Source: Dugong dugon (taxonomy: Eukaryota > Chordata > Mammalia > Sirenia > Dugongidae). Taken from it: DNA of 64,000 nucleotides. This document shows, piece by piece, positions 36,674-48,230 of this stretch (position 1 is the stretch's first letter; every line of letters starts with the position of its first letter). The notes beneath the pieces are model-generated. The model saw nothing but the letters and a program-made list of their open reading frames with translations. It had not been told where the DNA came from and ran no database searches. Made by a program: the position numbers and the translations under genes. The stretch spans positions 53,936,145 to 54,000,144 of the forward strand of contig CM057468.1 of NCBI GenBank assembly GCA_030035585.1, in the 5' to 3' direction.

Positions 36674-37102
36674 GTTGTTGTTGTTAGGTGCTGTTGAGTC
36701 AGTTCCAACTCATAGCAACCCTAAGTACAACAGAATGAAACACTGCCGAGTCCTGTGCCATCCTCACAATCATTGTTATTCTTGAGCCCACTGTTGCAGC
36801 CACTGTGTCAATCCATCTTGTTGAGGGTCTTCCTCTTTTTCGCTGGACCTACACGTTACCAAGCATGATGTCCTTCTCCAGGGACTGATCCCTCCTAATA
36901 ACATGCCCAAAGTATGTGAGGTGTAGTCTTGCCATCTTTGATCCTTGCTTCCAAGGAGCATTCTGGTTGTACTTCTTCCAAGACAGATTTGTTCGTGCTT
37001 TTGGCAGTCCATGGTATATTCAATATTCTTCACCAACACCACAATTCAAAGGCATCAATTCTTCTTTGGTTCTCCTTATTCACTGTCCAGCTTTTGCATG
37101 CA

Positions 37103-38430
37103 TTATGAGGCGACTGTAAACACCATGGTTTGAGTTAGGCGTACCTTAATCTTCAAGGTGACACCTTTGCTTTTCAACACTTTAAAGAGGTTTCCTGCAG
37201 CAGATTTGCCCAATGTAATGCGTCTTTTGATTTCTTGACTGCTGCTTCCATGGGTGTTGATCGTGGATCCAAGTAAAATGAAATCCTTGACAACTTCAAT
37301 ATTTTCTCCGTTTATCATGATACTACTTATTGGTCCAGTTGTGAGGATTTTTGTTTTCTTTACGTTGAGGTGTAATCCATACTGAAGGCTGTGGTCTTTG
37401 ATCTCCATCAGTAAGTGTTTCAAGTCCTCTTCAATTTCAGCAAGCAAGGTTGTATCATTTGCATAACTCAGGTTGTTAATGAATCTTCCTCCAATCCTGA
37501 TGCCCCATTCTTCATATAATCCAGTTTCTCAGATTATTTGCTCAGCATACAGATTGAATAAGTATGGTGAAAGGATACAACCCTGATGCACACCTTCCTG
37601 ACTTTAAAATGCACAGTATCCCCTCGTTCTGTTCAAACAACTGCCTCTTGATCTATGTACAGGTTCCTCATGAGTACAATTAAGTGTTCTAGAATTCCCA
37701 TTCTTGGCAATGTTATAATTTGTTATGACCCACACAGTCAAATGTCTTTGCATAGTCAATAAAACACAGGTAAACATCTTTCTGATATTCTCTGCTTCCA
37801 GCCAGGATCCATCTGACATCAGCAATGATATCCCTGGTTCCACGTCCTCTTCTGAATCCAGCTTGAATTTCTGGCCGTTCCCTGTCGATATAATGCTGCA
37901 GTCGCTTTTGAATTATCTCTAGCAAAATTTTACTTGTGTGTGATATTAAAGATATTGTTCAATGATTTCCACATTTGGTTGGCTCACCTTTCTTGGGAAT
38001 AGGCTTAAATATGGATCTCTTTTAGTCGGTTGACTAGGTAGCTCTCTTCCAAATTTCTTGGCATAGATGAGTGAGCGGTTCCAGTGCTGCATTCGTTTGT
38101 TGAAACATCTCGATTGGTATTCCATCAGTTCCTGGAGCCTTGTTTTTTGCCCATGCGTTCAGTGCAGCTTGGATTTCTTCCTTCAGTACCATTGGTTCCT
38201 GATCATATGCTACCTCCTGAAATGGTTGAATGTCGATCGATTCTTTTTGATACAGTGACTCTGTGTATTCCTTCCATCTTCTTTTGATGCTTCCTGTGTT
38301 GTTTAATATTTTCCCTGTAGACTCCTTCAATACTGCAACTTATGGCTTGAATTTGTTCTTCAGTTCTTTCAGCTTGAGAAATGCCGAGCATGTTCTTCCC
38401 TTTTGGTTTTCTACCTGCAGGTGTTTGCAC
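37103..38430 (-). pseudogene. RTE reverse transcriptase remnant
   Basis: Pieces at 38203-38430 and 38034-38330 (NNTGSIKRRWKEYTESLY, KNKAPGTDGIPIEMFQ), 37713-37925 (RPEIQAGFRRGRGTRD, FIDYAKTFDCVGH, the first catalytic Asp motif) and 37103-37447 (HLNVKKTKILTTGPIS and onward). The YADD box region is disrupted. Belongs to the 36674-40463 element. Confidence 0.88.
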
Positions 38431-38524
38431 ATGTCATTATAATACTTTACTTTGTCTTCTCTAGCCACCCTTTCAAATCTTCTATTCAGCTCTTTTACTT
38501 CATTATTTCTTCTTTTCACTTTAG

Positions 38525-38529
38525 CTACT
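38525..38529. repeat. Left 5-bp TSD of solo LTR
   Basis: ctact, repeated at 39035-39039. Joining across the pair restores the RTE sequence seen in the copy near 53465. Confidence 0.8.
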
Positions 38530-39034
38530 TGTCTTGATCATCTAGTGTTGCTATAAGAGAAATACCACAAGTGGACTGCTTTAACAAAGAGAAATTTATT
38601 TTCTTACAGTCTAGTAGGCTAGAAGTCCAAATTCAGGGAGCCAGCTTGAAGGCTTTCTGTCTCTGTTGGCTTAGAGGAAGGTCCTTGTCATCAGTCTTCC
38701 CTTGGTCTAGGAGCTTCTCTGCACAGGGACCCCAGGGTCCAAAGGACGCGCTCTGCTCCTGGCACTGCTTTCTTGGTGGTATGGCTTTTCCTGTCTCTCT
38801 GCTCCCTTCTCTCTTTTACATCTCAAAAGAGATTGGCTTAAGGCACTATCTAATCTTGTAGATCTCATCAATATAACTGCCGCTAATACATCTCATTACA
38901 TTATAGTGATAGGATTTAAAACACATAGGGAAATCATATCAGATGACAAAATGGTAGACAATCATACAATACTGGGAATCATGACCTAGCCAAGTTGACA
39001 GATATTTTTGTGGAACACAATTCAATCCATGACA
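38530..39034 (-). mobile_element. MaLR/ERVL-type solo LTR, 505 bp
   Basis: Begins TG and ends CA in either reading. On the minus strand it opens TGTCATGGATTGAATTGTGT and includes gtcaacttggctagg and an AATAAA-type signal in gaaaataaatttctc. Perfect 5-bp TSD. A solo LTR from recombination, with no viral coding sequence. It is inserted in the RTE, so it is younger than that element. Confidence 0.9.
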
Positions 39035-39269
39035 CTACTTGATGTTCAAGAGCAAGTTTCAGAGTCTCTTCTGACATCCATTTTGGTCTTTTCTTTCCTG
39101 TCTTTTTAATGACCTCTTGCTTTCTTCATGTATGATGTCCTTGATGTCATTCCACAATTCGTCTGGTCTTTAGTAATTAGTGCTCAACGTGTCAAATCTA
39201 TTCTTGAGACGGTCTCTAAATTCAGGTGTGATATGCTCAAGGTAATACTTTGGCTGTCTTTGACTTGTT

Positions 39270-39780
39270 CTAATTTTCTTCAGTTTCAACTTGAATTTGC
39301 ACATGAGCAATTGATGGCTTGCTCCGCAGTTGGCCCCTGGCTTTGTTGTGTCTGATGATATTGAGCTTTTCCATCATCTCTTTCCACAGATGTAGTCGAT
39401 TTGATTCCTGTGTATTCCATCCTGTGAGGTCCATGTGCATAGTCGCCATTTGATGTTGGTGAAAGAAGGTACTTGCAATGAAGAAGTCATTGGTCTTGCA
39501 AAATTCCATCATGTAATCTCCAGTATCGTTTCTATCACCAAGGCCATATTTTCCAACTACCAATCCTTCTTCTCTGTCTCCAACTTTTGCATTTCAATCA
39601 CCAGTAATAATCAATAGATCCTGATTGCATGTTTGATCAATTTTAGGCTGCAAAAGTTGGTAAAAATCTTCAATTTCTTCATCTTTGGCCTTAGTAGTTG
39701 GTGCATAAATTTGAATAATAGTCGTATTAACTGGTCTTTCTTGTAGGCACATGGATATTATCCTATCACTGACAGCATTG
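39270..39780 (-). pseudogene. RTE endonuclease remnant (sense-oriented part)
   Basis: The 97-aa piece 39270-39563 carries GKYGLGDRNDTGDYMMEF and WNTQESNRLH, the C-terminal half of the RTE endonuclease. 39564-39780 continues upstream in broken frames and stops at the inversion point. Confidence 0.85.
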
Positions 39781-40463
39781 CATCTGCCATTTCCCCATGC
39801 ATCTGTCAGTTTGTCCTACTGTGGGGGCTTGCATGTTGCTGTGATGCTAGAAGCTATGCCACCGGTATTCAAATACCAGCTCAGGTTTCAGCTGAGCTTC
39901 CAGATTAAGACAGACTAGGAAGAAGGGCTGGGTGGTCTACTTCTGTAAAGAATTAGCCAGTGAAAACCTCATGAATAGCAGCAGAACATTGTCTGATATA
40001 GTGCCAGAAGATGAGCCCCTCAGGTTGGAAGGCACTCAAAATACTACTGGGGAAGAGCTGCCTCCTCAAGGTAGAATCGACCTTAATGACGTAGATGGAG
40101 TCAAGCTCTTCGGACCTTCATTTGTTGATGTGACATGACTCAAAATGAGAAGAAACAGCTGCAAACATCCATTAAAAATCAAAGCATGGAATGTACGGAG
40201 TATGAATCTAGGAAAGTTGGAAGTTGTCAAAAATGAAATGGAACACTTAACCATCGATATCCTAGGCATTAGTGGGCAGAAATGGACTGACATTGGCCAT
40301 TTTGAATCAGACAATCATGTGGTCTACTATGCCAGGATGGTGTTACAGTCATTGTCATAGTCAAAAAGAACATTTCAAGATCTATCCTGAAGTACAATGC
40401 TGTCAGTGATAGGATAATATCCATATGCTACAAGGAAGACCAGTTAATAAAAGTATTATTTAA
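39781..40463 (+). mobile_element. Inverted 5' segment of the RTE (5' UTR and endonuclease start)
   Basis: Plus-strand RTE 5' UTR (catctgtcagtttgtcc, gcttgcatgttgctgtg) followed by a 71-aa piece at 40145-40360 with MRRNSCKHPLKIKAWNVRSM and ILGISGQKWTD, the endonuclease N-terminus. Ends exactly at the TSD. It is the 5' part of the same insertion, not a second element. Confidence 0.88.
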
Positions 40464-40474
40464 ATACTCTTCCT
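40464..40474. repeat. Right TSD of RTE insertion
   Basis: Perfect copy of 36663-36673. Confidence 0.82.
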
Positions 40475-40489
40475 ATGTTTGGTAATTTC

Positions 40490-40910
40490 CCACATTATAA
40501 GTCTTTCCTAGCTAAATCCAAATTAAAAACAAGAATTCCCCTTCCCAGCCTCCCTTGCAGCTAGATCACAGGCTTTTCATGTTAGTACTATGAATAGATG
40601 CAGCAGTGTGAGACTCAGAAGCAATATGAGGAAGTAAGCATATTCCTGAATCTATTTCCTAGCACAGGTGGAATATTGTGACATAGAGACCTTGAGATTT
40701 CAGAGGCAGGAGTTCAGAGGTCCTAGAAGTAGTGCCCAGAGTAGGGTTCCTGCTGCAATTACTCCGTTAACATAGTTCAGGGATTGTTCCTGGCTACCTC
40801 CAAGCCAATTCTCTGGCCCTCCTGGAGATTCTGTGAGCTTCCTTCTGCTTAAACTACCTACGGTTGGTTCTATTGTTTGAAACTGAGAACACTATTGATA
40901 TAGGAATGCA
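40490..40910 (+). repeat. Possible ancient LTR (MaLR-like)
   Basis: cccagcctcccttgcagctag near the start and ctgcttaaactacctac near the end resemble an old MaLR-type LTR. Weak; it could be another old eutherian repeat. Confidence 0.35.
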
Positions 40911-40929
40911 AAGAACACCATTGTACAAA

Positions 40930-41400
40930 AGTCTGCATGTGTACCTCTGATTATTTTCTTTCAATGAATTACTAAAAGCAGAGTTGTCTGGTCAGGTGAC
41001 TTGAACACTTTTAAGACTTTTAACAGGTATTGTCATATTGCTCTCCAGAAACATTTTACCAATTAACATGACAAAAACAGAACAAGAGCCTTTTTCTCTT
41101 TACACTCACAAACACTAGATATTACTTTATTAAAAAAATGTTTGCCAACATAAAAAAAGAAAAAGAATAACTTATGAATATTTTAATTTGTATTTTATCA
41201 TTATTGACATTAGAAACCTTTGAGTTATGGTGTTGGCGAAGAACATTGAATACACCATGGACTGCCAAAAGAACGAACAAATCTGTCTTGGAAGAAGTAC
41301 AGCCAGAATGCTCCTTAGAAGGGAGGATGGCAATACTTTGTCTTACATACTTTGGGACTACCTATATTTCTTTAAAATAATGCCACTCTGAATTTTACAC
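40930..41400 (-). mobile_element. Old L1 3' ORF2 fragment, interrupted
   Basis: attgtcatattgctctcc and aaaagcagagttgtctgg match the reverse complement of old L1 C-terminal sequence. An RTE scrap (41216-41355) lies inside it. Confidence 0.45.
41216..41355 (+). mobile_element. RTE RT C-terminal scrap
   Basis: gttatggtgttggcgaag, accatggactgcc and agccagaatgctcctt, as in 51880-52020 reversed. Both ends truncated, about 140 bp. The 68-aa frame over it includes FELWCWRRTLNTPWTA, part of the RT C-terminus. Confidence 0.8.
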
Positions 41401-42049
41401 AATTTGTATTTTTGGACTCCTCTTGTCATGTAATATTTAGCAAAAGTCCATCTGTCAATTAAAAGCCTTGAATAGATATTTGCAGTGTATTAATCACTTT
41501 ATCAAACGAGTGTTTGGAAATACCTCCTGTGAGTCATTTAGCTGAGACCCTTCTATTTTGAAACAGAAATCAATTATGCAGTTTAGGGATGTGAATACCG
41601 GTATGTGTGCAGCTCTTTTCTTTAAATATCAACAGATGTGCATATTGCACTTAAAATTAGAAAGATTGACATAGGACTGCTTCCCCCCGCCCCAAGGAAA
41701 ATGAAATGCAAATAAATGGTCCATTAGCGCACAGATTAGTACTTCTGAATCATGCCGAGTGTTTCCACCTGCTTAAATATTGTGCTCTATGAGATGAATC
41801 ACCCAGATATTTGATAGGTTTTCTTCCCCTCTCTCAACTTACCTGGATGTTTGGGCATAACATTCACCTAGTTTTAAAGGAAGACATTTCACTTGGAACT
41901 TAATTCTTAAGGAGCAAATTAGCCAGACTACATGTTGCTAAAATAAGTCAAATTAAGAGTGATGTGGATTTCCACCCAAGTGGCAGAATTAGAGGGGGAA
42001 TAAATAAGTGACCAGGCTATTCTAGTTTCTAGAAGCAGGAACCATAAAT

Positions 42050-42072
42050 GATTAGATGGAGACCATCTAATC
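42050..42072. repeat. Perfect inverted repeat, 10-bp stem, 3-nt loop
   Basis: gattagatgg, loop aga, then ccatctaatc. The stem can take an 11th pair with T42049 and A42073. Confidence 0.95.
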
Positions 42073-42100
42073 AGGAGGGAGGTCTCTGTACCTCCCTCCT
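42073..42100. repeat. Perfect inverted repeat, 11-bp stem, 6-nt loop
   Basis: aggagggaggt, loop ctctgt, then acctccctcct. It starts on the base right after the first hairpin. Confidence 0.95.
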
Positions 42101-43316
42101 AATGCTCCCACATTCCTTTTATTTTCCAGAGTCATAGAGATTAAAGGCACTTAGCACATGTTTAGGAATTCTAATTTTAGCCATGTGATTGGTGTTAGAA
42201 TCCTGAAGACTGAGAGTCTATCCTCAAATGGTTGACAAATTGAAAGGATCAGCAAAATAAATCACTAGCAACTGAAAACATCTGTAAGTGAGGGCCTGGA
42301 ATCTCATTGATAGCATTCCTCACAGAAGACTCAATTTGCTGAACTTCACACTGTTGCATTCTACTAACATATAAAGTGGTGTGCAAATTACATTTCACAG
42401 TAATACCAAGGGCTTGATCCTTCCCTTTGATATACTGCAAGCAAAAGCACATTATCCAAGATTCACCGAGACACAAATGAGAGAGGGCGAGACTGAGCCC
42501 TGGTAGGTCTGCTGCTTCTAGCCTGCTACACAATAAGCCAGAACGTTCAGAAGGGCATTTGAAACGAAACGTCCAGGATCATTTTGTATTTTGATACAAC
42601 ACTTGACTTTTCACTCATCCCTACAATATTGCGATTAGTCATTGTGATAGCAGAGTGAGACAAAGGTAACTTCTTTTAACTGGAAGTACATCTCCACATG
42701 CGTATTTCCATTAGCACATACGGTCCTTCATAAAACACATAGCCTAAAATGTTCCAATTGCCATCATGGTCTTTAGACAAAGGAGACTCCTGGTCATCTA
42801 TATACAATGTGGGAAGCATCTAAAATTTCACGATCTGCAAAAAGCCACGTGAAGTTCAAACCATATGAAATTGCCAACATTGACTCTGTTTGACCTGAAG
42901 AATGTCAGCCTATACTGTTCCAAAGTTGGGAGAAAGGAGACTTCATTTCCTGATTCTTTTTTTCCTTTCTGAGAACATGTAAGCAAATATTTTAGAAAGT
43001 CAAATGAAATGTTTAGTGTGGTTCAGGGCTACATTTTTGATTCTAAATATTAAAGTATTTTAAAAATTTTATTCTAGTTTAGATGAATTTCTAGTTGCTA
43101 CCTAAATAAACAAACCAAAACCCGATTTATAATATTTGCCTTTTCAATATTGGAATTGGTCGTTTTCTTGTGTTAGAAGTTCTAAACTCACTAAATGAAG
43201 GTGCACAAATATGTCTGAAAAGAAATAGTCTGCTTACATCTACACATTCAACCATTTAAATCAATCACAGGTTAAAAGAAAAGGAAAGCCAGGTAATTTG
43301 TTCTTTTCCTCCTTTC

Positions 43317-43456
43317 TGAGTGGTAAAGAGCTCAGGCTGCTAACCAAAAGGTTGGCAGTTTGAATCCACCAGCCACTCCTTTAGGGCAGTTCTCCTCTGT
43401 CTTATGGGGTCTCTGTGAGTCAGAGCTGACTAGATGGCTTGGATTTTTGTTTGTTT
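43317..43456 (+). repeat. AfroSINE, short form
   Basis: Plus strand: ggctgctaaccaaaaggt, gcagtttgaatccacc, then directly gggcagttctcctctgtc and gagtcagagctgac. The middle spacer of longer copies is absent, as in 50030-50191. Confidence 0.9.
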
Positions 43457-45484
43457 ATTCTGGTTTACAGCCCCTCTGCCAGGACAGAATATAGAAATTC
43501 ATGTTTTCCCTAACTCTTCGAACTCAGCAAATGCCCTCTGGATCAGCTGTGAAAAAGGAGGCCGACTTCCCTCAACATTAGTTTGCTAAAGGGATTGCAG
43601 AGCTTATCAGGAGATAACATGCTTTGGGGTTCTTTAACATCCGTATCGATAGTAAAATATGGCATCTGCTATTTAAAGGACTCCTGCTAAGGATACATTT
43701 CTGAATTAAAAATTAAATTCCATCTAATCTTTTAGTTAGCTCCATTCCCCCAGAGACTGTCTCCAATCAAAAGTATGTGATTGGCTAAAGCTGTAGAGCA
43801 TTTTCTTGCTGACAGCTAAAATTAGGACTTTCTGGGGAGAGTGAGGGGAAGCAAAGCGGAGGAAAGAGGAGATGTAATTTCAGATGCCCTTTGGGAACTT
43901 GTTCGTGTCTGTGTACCAGGATTTGTCTTCCTTTCCCTCCCTCCCTCTCTTCGTTCGTTCCTTCCTTCCTCTCTCTCTCCCCCACTCCCCTGCTTCCAAC
44001 CTTTCTGTAAACTGGACTCAGAATCTGTCAATTTTTTTATGTTATTCATTTTAACTAAACTAATTTTTATTTGTATCTTTTTGACAAAATGGAGAACCTG
44101 TTTCTGGGAATACTAACTTGGAATTTTCAGCTGGAGCATTAGGGGAAAAGAAGTTAAAAATTAACAGGGAGGGGATTCACACCTTTGTCTTCTCCATAAT
44201 TTAAAAAAAAACTTATTTTATTGCCTTCTTCGTGAGTTTTTTGTTTGTTTTTTGTAGTTTGTAACCTGTTGAGAGTCTTATACAGCATGAAGTGGTTATG
44301 ATTTAGCCCTGTGAAGGAGAGTAGATATTAGCTATAACGATACTCGTATTTTGTGCATACACAATAATAACAGTTCATGGATCTTAAAGCGCTTTCCCAC
44401 TAGTTTTGTTTGCAAGCACAGTGTCTTTAAACAATGACAGAAAACCTCAGAGAAGTAAGAATCTTTCCTAGGGTTTCAGATAAAATCATTGACAGTTACA
44501 TAAATGGAATTTGGAAGGCAAATTATTCTAAAATACTGTACGCCATAAAACATACTCATAAAGTAGTAGTTTAAGGATTCAAAGGCTCTTAAATGTTGGG
44601 TGGTACAAGCCCACATCATTCAGCATTTTAATTTCTTCCACCATATCCTGGTCTAATGTTTACCTTACCTTTACTGAAACACTTGTTTCTGGGGCAGCCT
44701 ATTCCAGACAGTGAGTCACAAAAGATCAAAGTTTTGCAGCCAAATGCAAATAACTGCACAAGTAATTGTGATAACCAGTTTCCTGATACACGATCTACAG
44801 AGAGATCTTGAGTAGCAGTGCCAAACAGGAGGCAGGTTATGGCCTTGGATTCATTTTGTTTAGCTGTGTGAGCTGACCTACGTAGTACTTTATAAAAATT
44901 GGATTTAGTTGCTAACATTTGAAGATCAGAAGCATACAGATAAAATTTAAACTATCTGCCTTCTCAGGAAAAATCAGATGACCTGACAATACTCCACTCT
45001 TCCTGCATGGCTGTTATTGGCTAGAGTTGAATAGCAGCTGCTCCTTCTGGGTACGGCAGGAAGTGAAGTTTCTAGTTTTCCAGAGACCACACCACTCCAC
45101 CACTCCTTATTTTTTACACCCTACACGTTAATTCATTTACATTGACTGCCTGACACTGTAGGCGTCTGAGTTTGCAACCAGTTTCTGAACTGATGGGTCT
45201 TAAAACAAGATAGTCTTTTAAAACCCAAAACACAGAGCATAAAGTAGGAGGCTTTTTTTTTTTTTCCTGCTTAACTCACCTCCAAAGTGAAGAATAGAAA
45301 ATCTATTGTAAGCAATAGTTAAGACTATTTGCAACATGAAAACATACATATGAAATGTTCAACAATCAACAAAAGATATTTATTAAATACATACAGCATA
45401 TTGGGTGTCTTTTTAACACTCCATTGCTCCCGTGATATCCTATTTAAGTGTGTTTTTTGTTTACATTCATCTAGTAGTGCTGCC
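43457..45484. other. Mostly repeat-free DNA
   Basis: 2.0 kb with a pyrimidine microsatellite at 43927-43990 and a cluster of transcription-factor-like motifs at 44712-44751. The 96-aa minus frame at 44628-44918 is not supported as a gene. Confidence 0.5.
43927..43990. repeat. CT-rich microsatellite
   Basis: Runs of CCCT, TTCG, TTCC and CT units. It creates the RE-rich frames on the opposite strand. Confidence 0.9.
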
Positions 45485-45692
45485 AAGAATCTTCAGTGGT
45501 GCAGATGATTTGTGCTTGTTTACTACCTTAAAGATTGGTGGTTTGAACCCACCCAGTGGCACTGTGGAAGAAAGGCTTGGCAATCTGTTCCTGTAAAGAT
45601 TATAGCCAAGAAAAATTTTATGGAGCAGTTCTACTCTGTAACACATGGGGTTGCCATGAGTTGGAATTGACTTGACTTTTTTTTTTTTTTAA
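45485..45692 (+). repeat. AfroSINE, diverged
   Basis: Plus strand: ggtggtttgaacccacc, ggcaatctgttcctgtaaag, ccatgagttggaattgac, then a T run at 45678-45690. Confidence 0.88.
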
Positions 45693-46279
45693 TGGAGTTC
45701 AAAGACCAAAGCTGGCTATTGCTCATTTCTGGTGATCCCATTCATATCCTAATACTTAGTTTTCAAATGAGAACCTTGCATTAGATCCTAGACTGAAATG
45801 CTGGCAGAACACTGGGATAATGGTACTCTATTTTAATTGCTGGGGTGAATATTGGAACTGTTCTAGGTAAGTCTGATCTCCATGAATGGAAGGGTGTACA
45901 GTGGTCTGGCTCTATCCACCTTTTATTCTGACTGAAAAAAGAGAAACTCTGTTGAGATATAAGTTCTGTTAAACTGCTAAGACAAATGTGGAAAAATTTC
46001 CTGTCATGTATTTTTTTACTTTAAAACTAACAAGGCAACTATGTAACATGACTGCTAACGTTGCTATACACCAGGTGCTTTGGGCACAAATGTGGGCAAA
46101 CTAACAGCCACATATGTCGTGTTGATTACCATGTGCTACTTGCTTCTTAGGACGAAAGTGATTCCTTTGCTTTCCTTTCTTTAGTTAATATATAAGAGGC
46201 AAATATTTCTAAAGGGTTGTGGTCTAAGTTCAATCTATAAGTCAATTAACCCCTAAAAAACTTACAGAAAGGTATTCTA
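45693..46279. other. Apparently single-copy DNA
   Basis: No feature recognised over ~590 bp. Confidence 0.45.
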
Positions 46280-46498
46280 TTACAGACCGACACACTGGTC
46301 TTCCCTCTGTTCCTCCAACAAATTCTGTCCGTTCCCTCTTTTGGACTTTTACCCATTCTATGCCTTCTGACCAGAATGCTCTTCCCTTTGATATTCACAT
46401 TAATGGTTCTTTCTTGTCATTTGGGTCCTGGAGTTAAATGTCATATTCTCAGAGCGACCTCCCCTAACCACCCAATCTAAAGTAGCAAATCTCCACAA
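46280..46498 (+). repeat. L2 fragment
   Basis: gaccagaatgctcttccc, gtcatttgggtcctggag, atgtcatattctcagag and cctcccctaaccaccc, a clear L2 block order. Confidence 0.8.
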
Positions 46499-46499
46499 C

Positions 46500-46765
46500 A
46501 GTGGATCTCAAAGTATGGTTTGGGAACCCTGTATGCTCCCGAGACCTTTTCAGGGCATCTGTGAGATGAAAACTATTTTCATAATAACATTAAGTCGTTT
46601 TGTGTCTTTTTCACTCTCATTCTTTCACGAGTGTACAGTGAAGTTTTCCAGAGGCTACGATGATAGATGATTATATATCTCTGATGGCTAATGGAATATG
46701 TGCTTGAGTATTCTTGTGCTTTGAAAATTTGTCAGTGTTACATTTTGATCAAAGATTCTACAGAA
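46500..46765 (+). mobile_element. hAT-type DNA transposon remnant
   Basis: Begins cagtggatctcaaagtatgg and continues with gaccttttcagggcatc, aactattttcataataac and gttttccagaggctac, an order I know from old mammalian hAT elements. I do not fix the subfamily. Confidence 0.6.
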
Positions 46766-47054
46766 GAGTCCTGATCAAAAGGGAGAAAAATGTGGAACAG
46801 AATTCCAAATTCTCATGAAATCCAGACTTTCTGGAGCCACTGAGGCTGGAGGAACCCTTGAAACTGTTGCCCCGAGAAAATTTCTAAACCTTAAACCAAA
46901 AATAACCTTGAGGTCTTCTTTAAACCAAACAATAGATTAGCTTATTTAGTGAAGAATGTTTGCCTTGAACATCATGCTCTTTTGAAGAACTATCTATACG
47001 ATATCAAATTAACAACAGCAACTCAAAAGTTCAGATAAGAAGTTTAGGGGACAG

Positions 47055-48230
47055 CCACGGTAGTCAAAACAGCCTGGTACTGGTGCAACAACAGACACAT
47101 AGACCAATGGAACAGAATTGAGAACCCAGACATAAATCCATCCATCTATAAGCAGGTGATATAAGACAAAGAGACAAAATCTGTTAAATGGGGGAAAGAC
47201 AGTCTCTTTAACAAATGGTGCTGGCATAACTGGATGTCCAGCTGTAAAAAAAAAAAGAAAGAAAGAAATAAGAGCCATACTTCATACCATACAGAAATTC
47301 TAACTCAAAATGGATCACAGACCTAAATATAAAACCTAAAACAATAAAGATCAGGAAGAAAAAATAGGGACAATGCTAGGGGCCCTAATACCTGGCGTAA
47401 ATAGAATACAAACCATAACTAACAATGCACAAACACCAGAAGAGAAACTAGATAACTGGGAGCTCCTAAAAATTAAACACTTATGCTCATCAAAAGACTT
47501 CACCAAAAGAGTGAAAAGAGAACCTACAGACTGGGAAAAAAATTTTGGCTATGAAATATCTGACAAGGGTCTAATCTCTAAAATCTACAAAATACTTCAA
47601 CACCTCGACAACAAAAAGACAAATAATCCGATCAAAACAATTGGCAAAGGATATGAATAGACACATTACCAAAGAAGACATTCAGGTGGCTAACAGACAC
47701 ATGAGGAAATGCTCTTGATCATTAGCCGTTAGAGAAATGCAAATCAAAACTACAATGAGACACCATCTCACCCCAACAATATTGGCACTAATCAAAAAGA
47801 CAGAAAATAACAAATGTTGAAGATGTTACAAGGAGATTGGAACTCTCATGCACTGCTGGTGGAAACATAAAACTGTACAACCATTATGGAAAAAAACATG
47901 GCACCTCCTTAAAAAGCTAGAAATAGAAATACCATACAATCCAGCAACCCTACTTCTAGGAATATATCCTAGAGAAATAAGAGCCGTCACACGAATAGAC
48001 ACATGCACACTCATGTTTGTTGCAGCACTATTCACAATAGGAAGAGATGGAAACAACCTAAGTGCCATCTACAGATGAATGGATAAACAACTATGGTACA
48101 TACACACAATGAATAAAGAACAATGATGAATCTGCAAAACATCTTACAACATGGATGAATCTGGAGGGCATTATGCTGAGTGAAATAAGTCAATTACAAA
48201 AGGAAAAATACTGTATGAGACTGCTATCAT
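47055..48230 (+). pseudogene. L1 ORF2 C-terminal remnant
   Basis: The 95-aa piece 47373-47660 has KIKHLCSSKDFTKRVKREPTDWEK, and the 76-aa piece 47848-48078 has HCWWKHKT and NPATLLLGIYPREI. These are the thumb-distal and C-terminal parts. No RT core or endonuclease. Confidence 0.9.

Larger units (their letters stand above)
36674..40463 (-). mobile_element. RTE (BovB-like) LINE with inverted 5' segment, interrupted by a solo LTR
   Basis: Sense strand is minus. The 3' end is at the left (gttgttgttgttaggtg), RT remnants at 37103-38430, the solo LTR at 38530-39034, endonuclease remnants at 39270-39563, ending at 39780. From 39781 to 40463 the 5' UTR and endonuclease N-terminus run in the opposite orientation (plus). 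The whole is enclosed by a perfect 11-bp TSD, so the inversion was part of the insertion. The two orientations overlap by about 70 bp of element sequence. Confidence 0.9.
41401..43316. other. Repeat-free DNA with two adjacent perfect hairpins
   Basis: 1.9 kb with no recognised transposon. Contains the hairpin pair at 42050-42100. The 94-aa minus frame at 42249-42533 has no domain and no splice context that I can defend. Confidence 0.5.

Noticed and set aside
39781..40463. A separate plus-strand RTE insertion
   Set aside because: The outer TSD encloses both orientations and no TSD exists at the inner junction, so it is the inverted 5' part of one insertion.
44628..44918. 96-aa minus-strand frame in repeat-free DNA
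   Set aside because: No domain, no clear splice sites or start context, and its length is within chance for 64 kb. Conservation data could reopen it.
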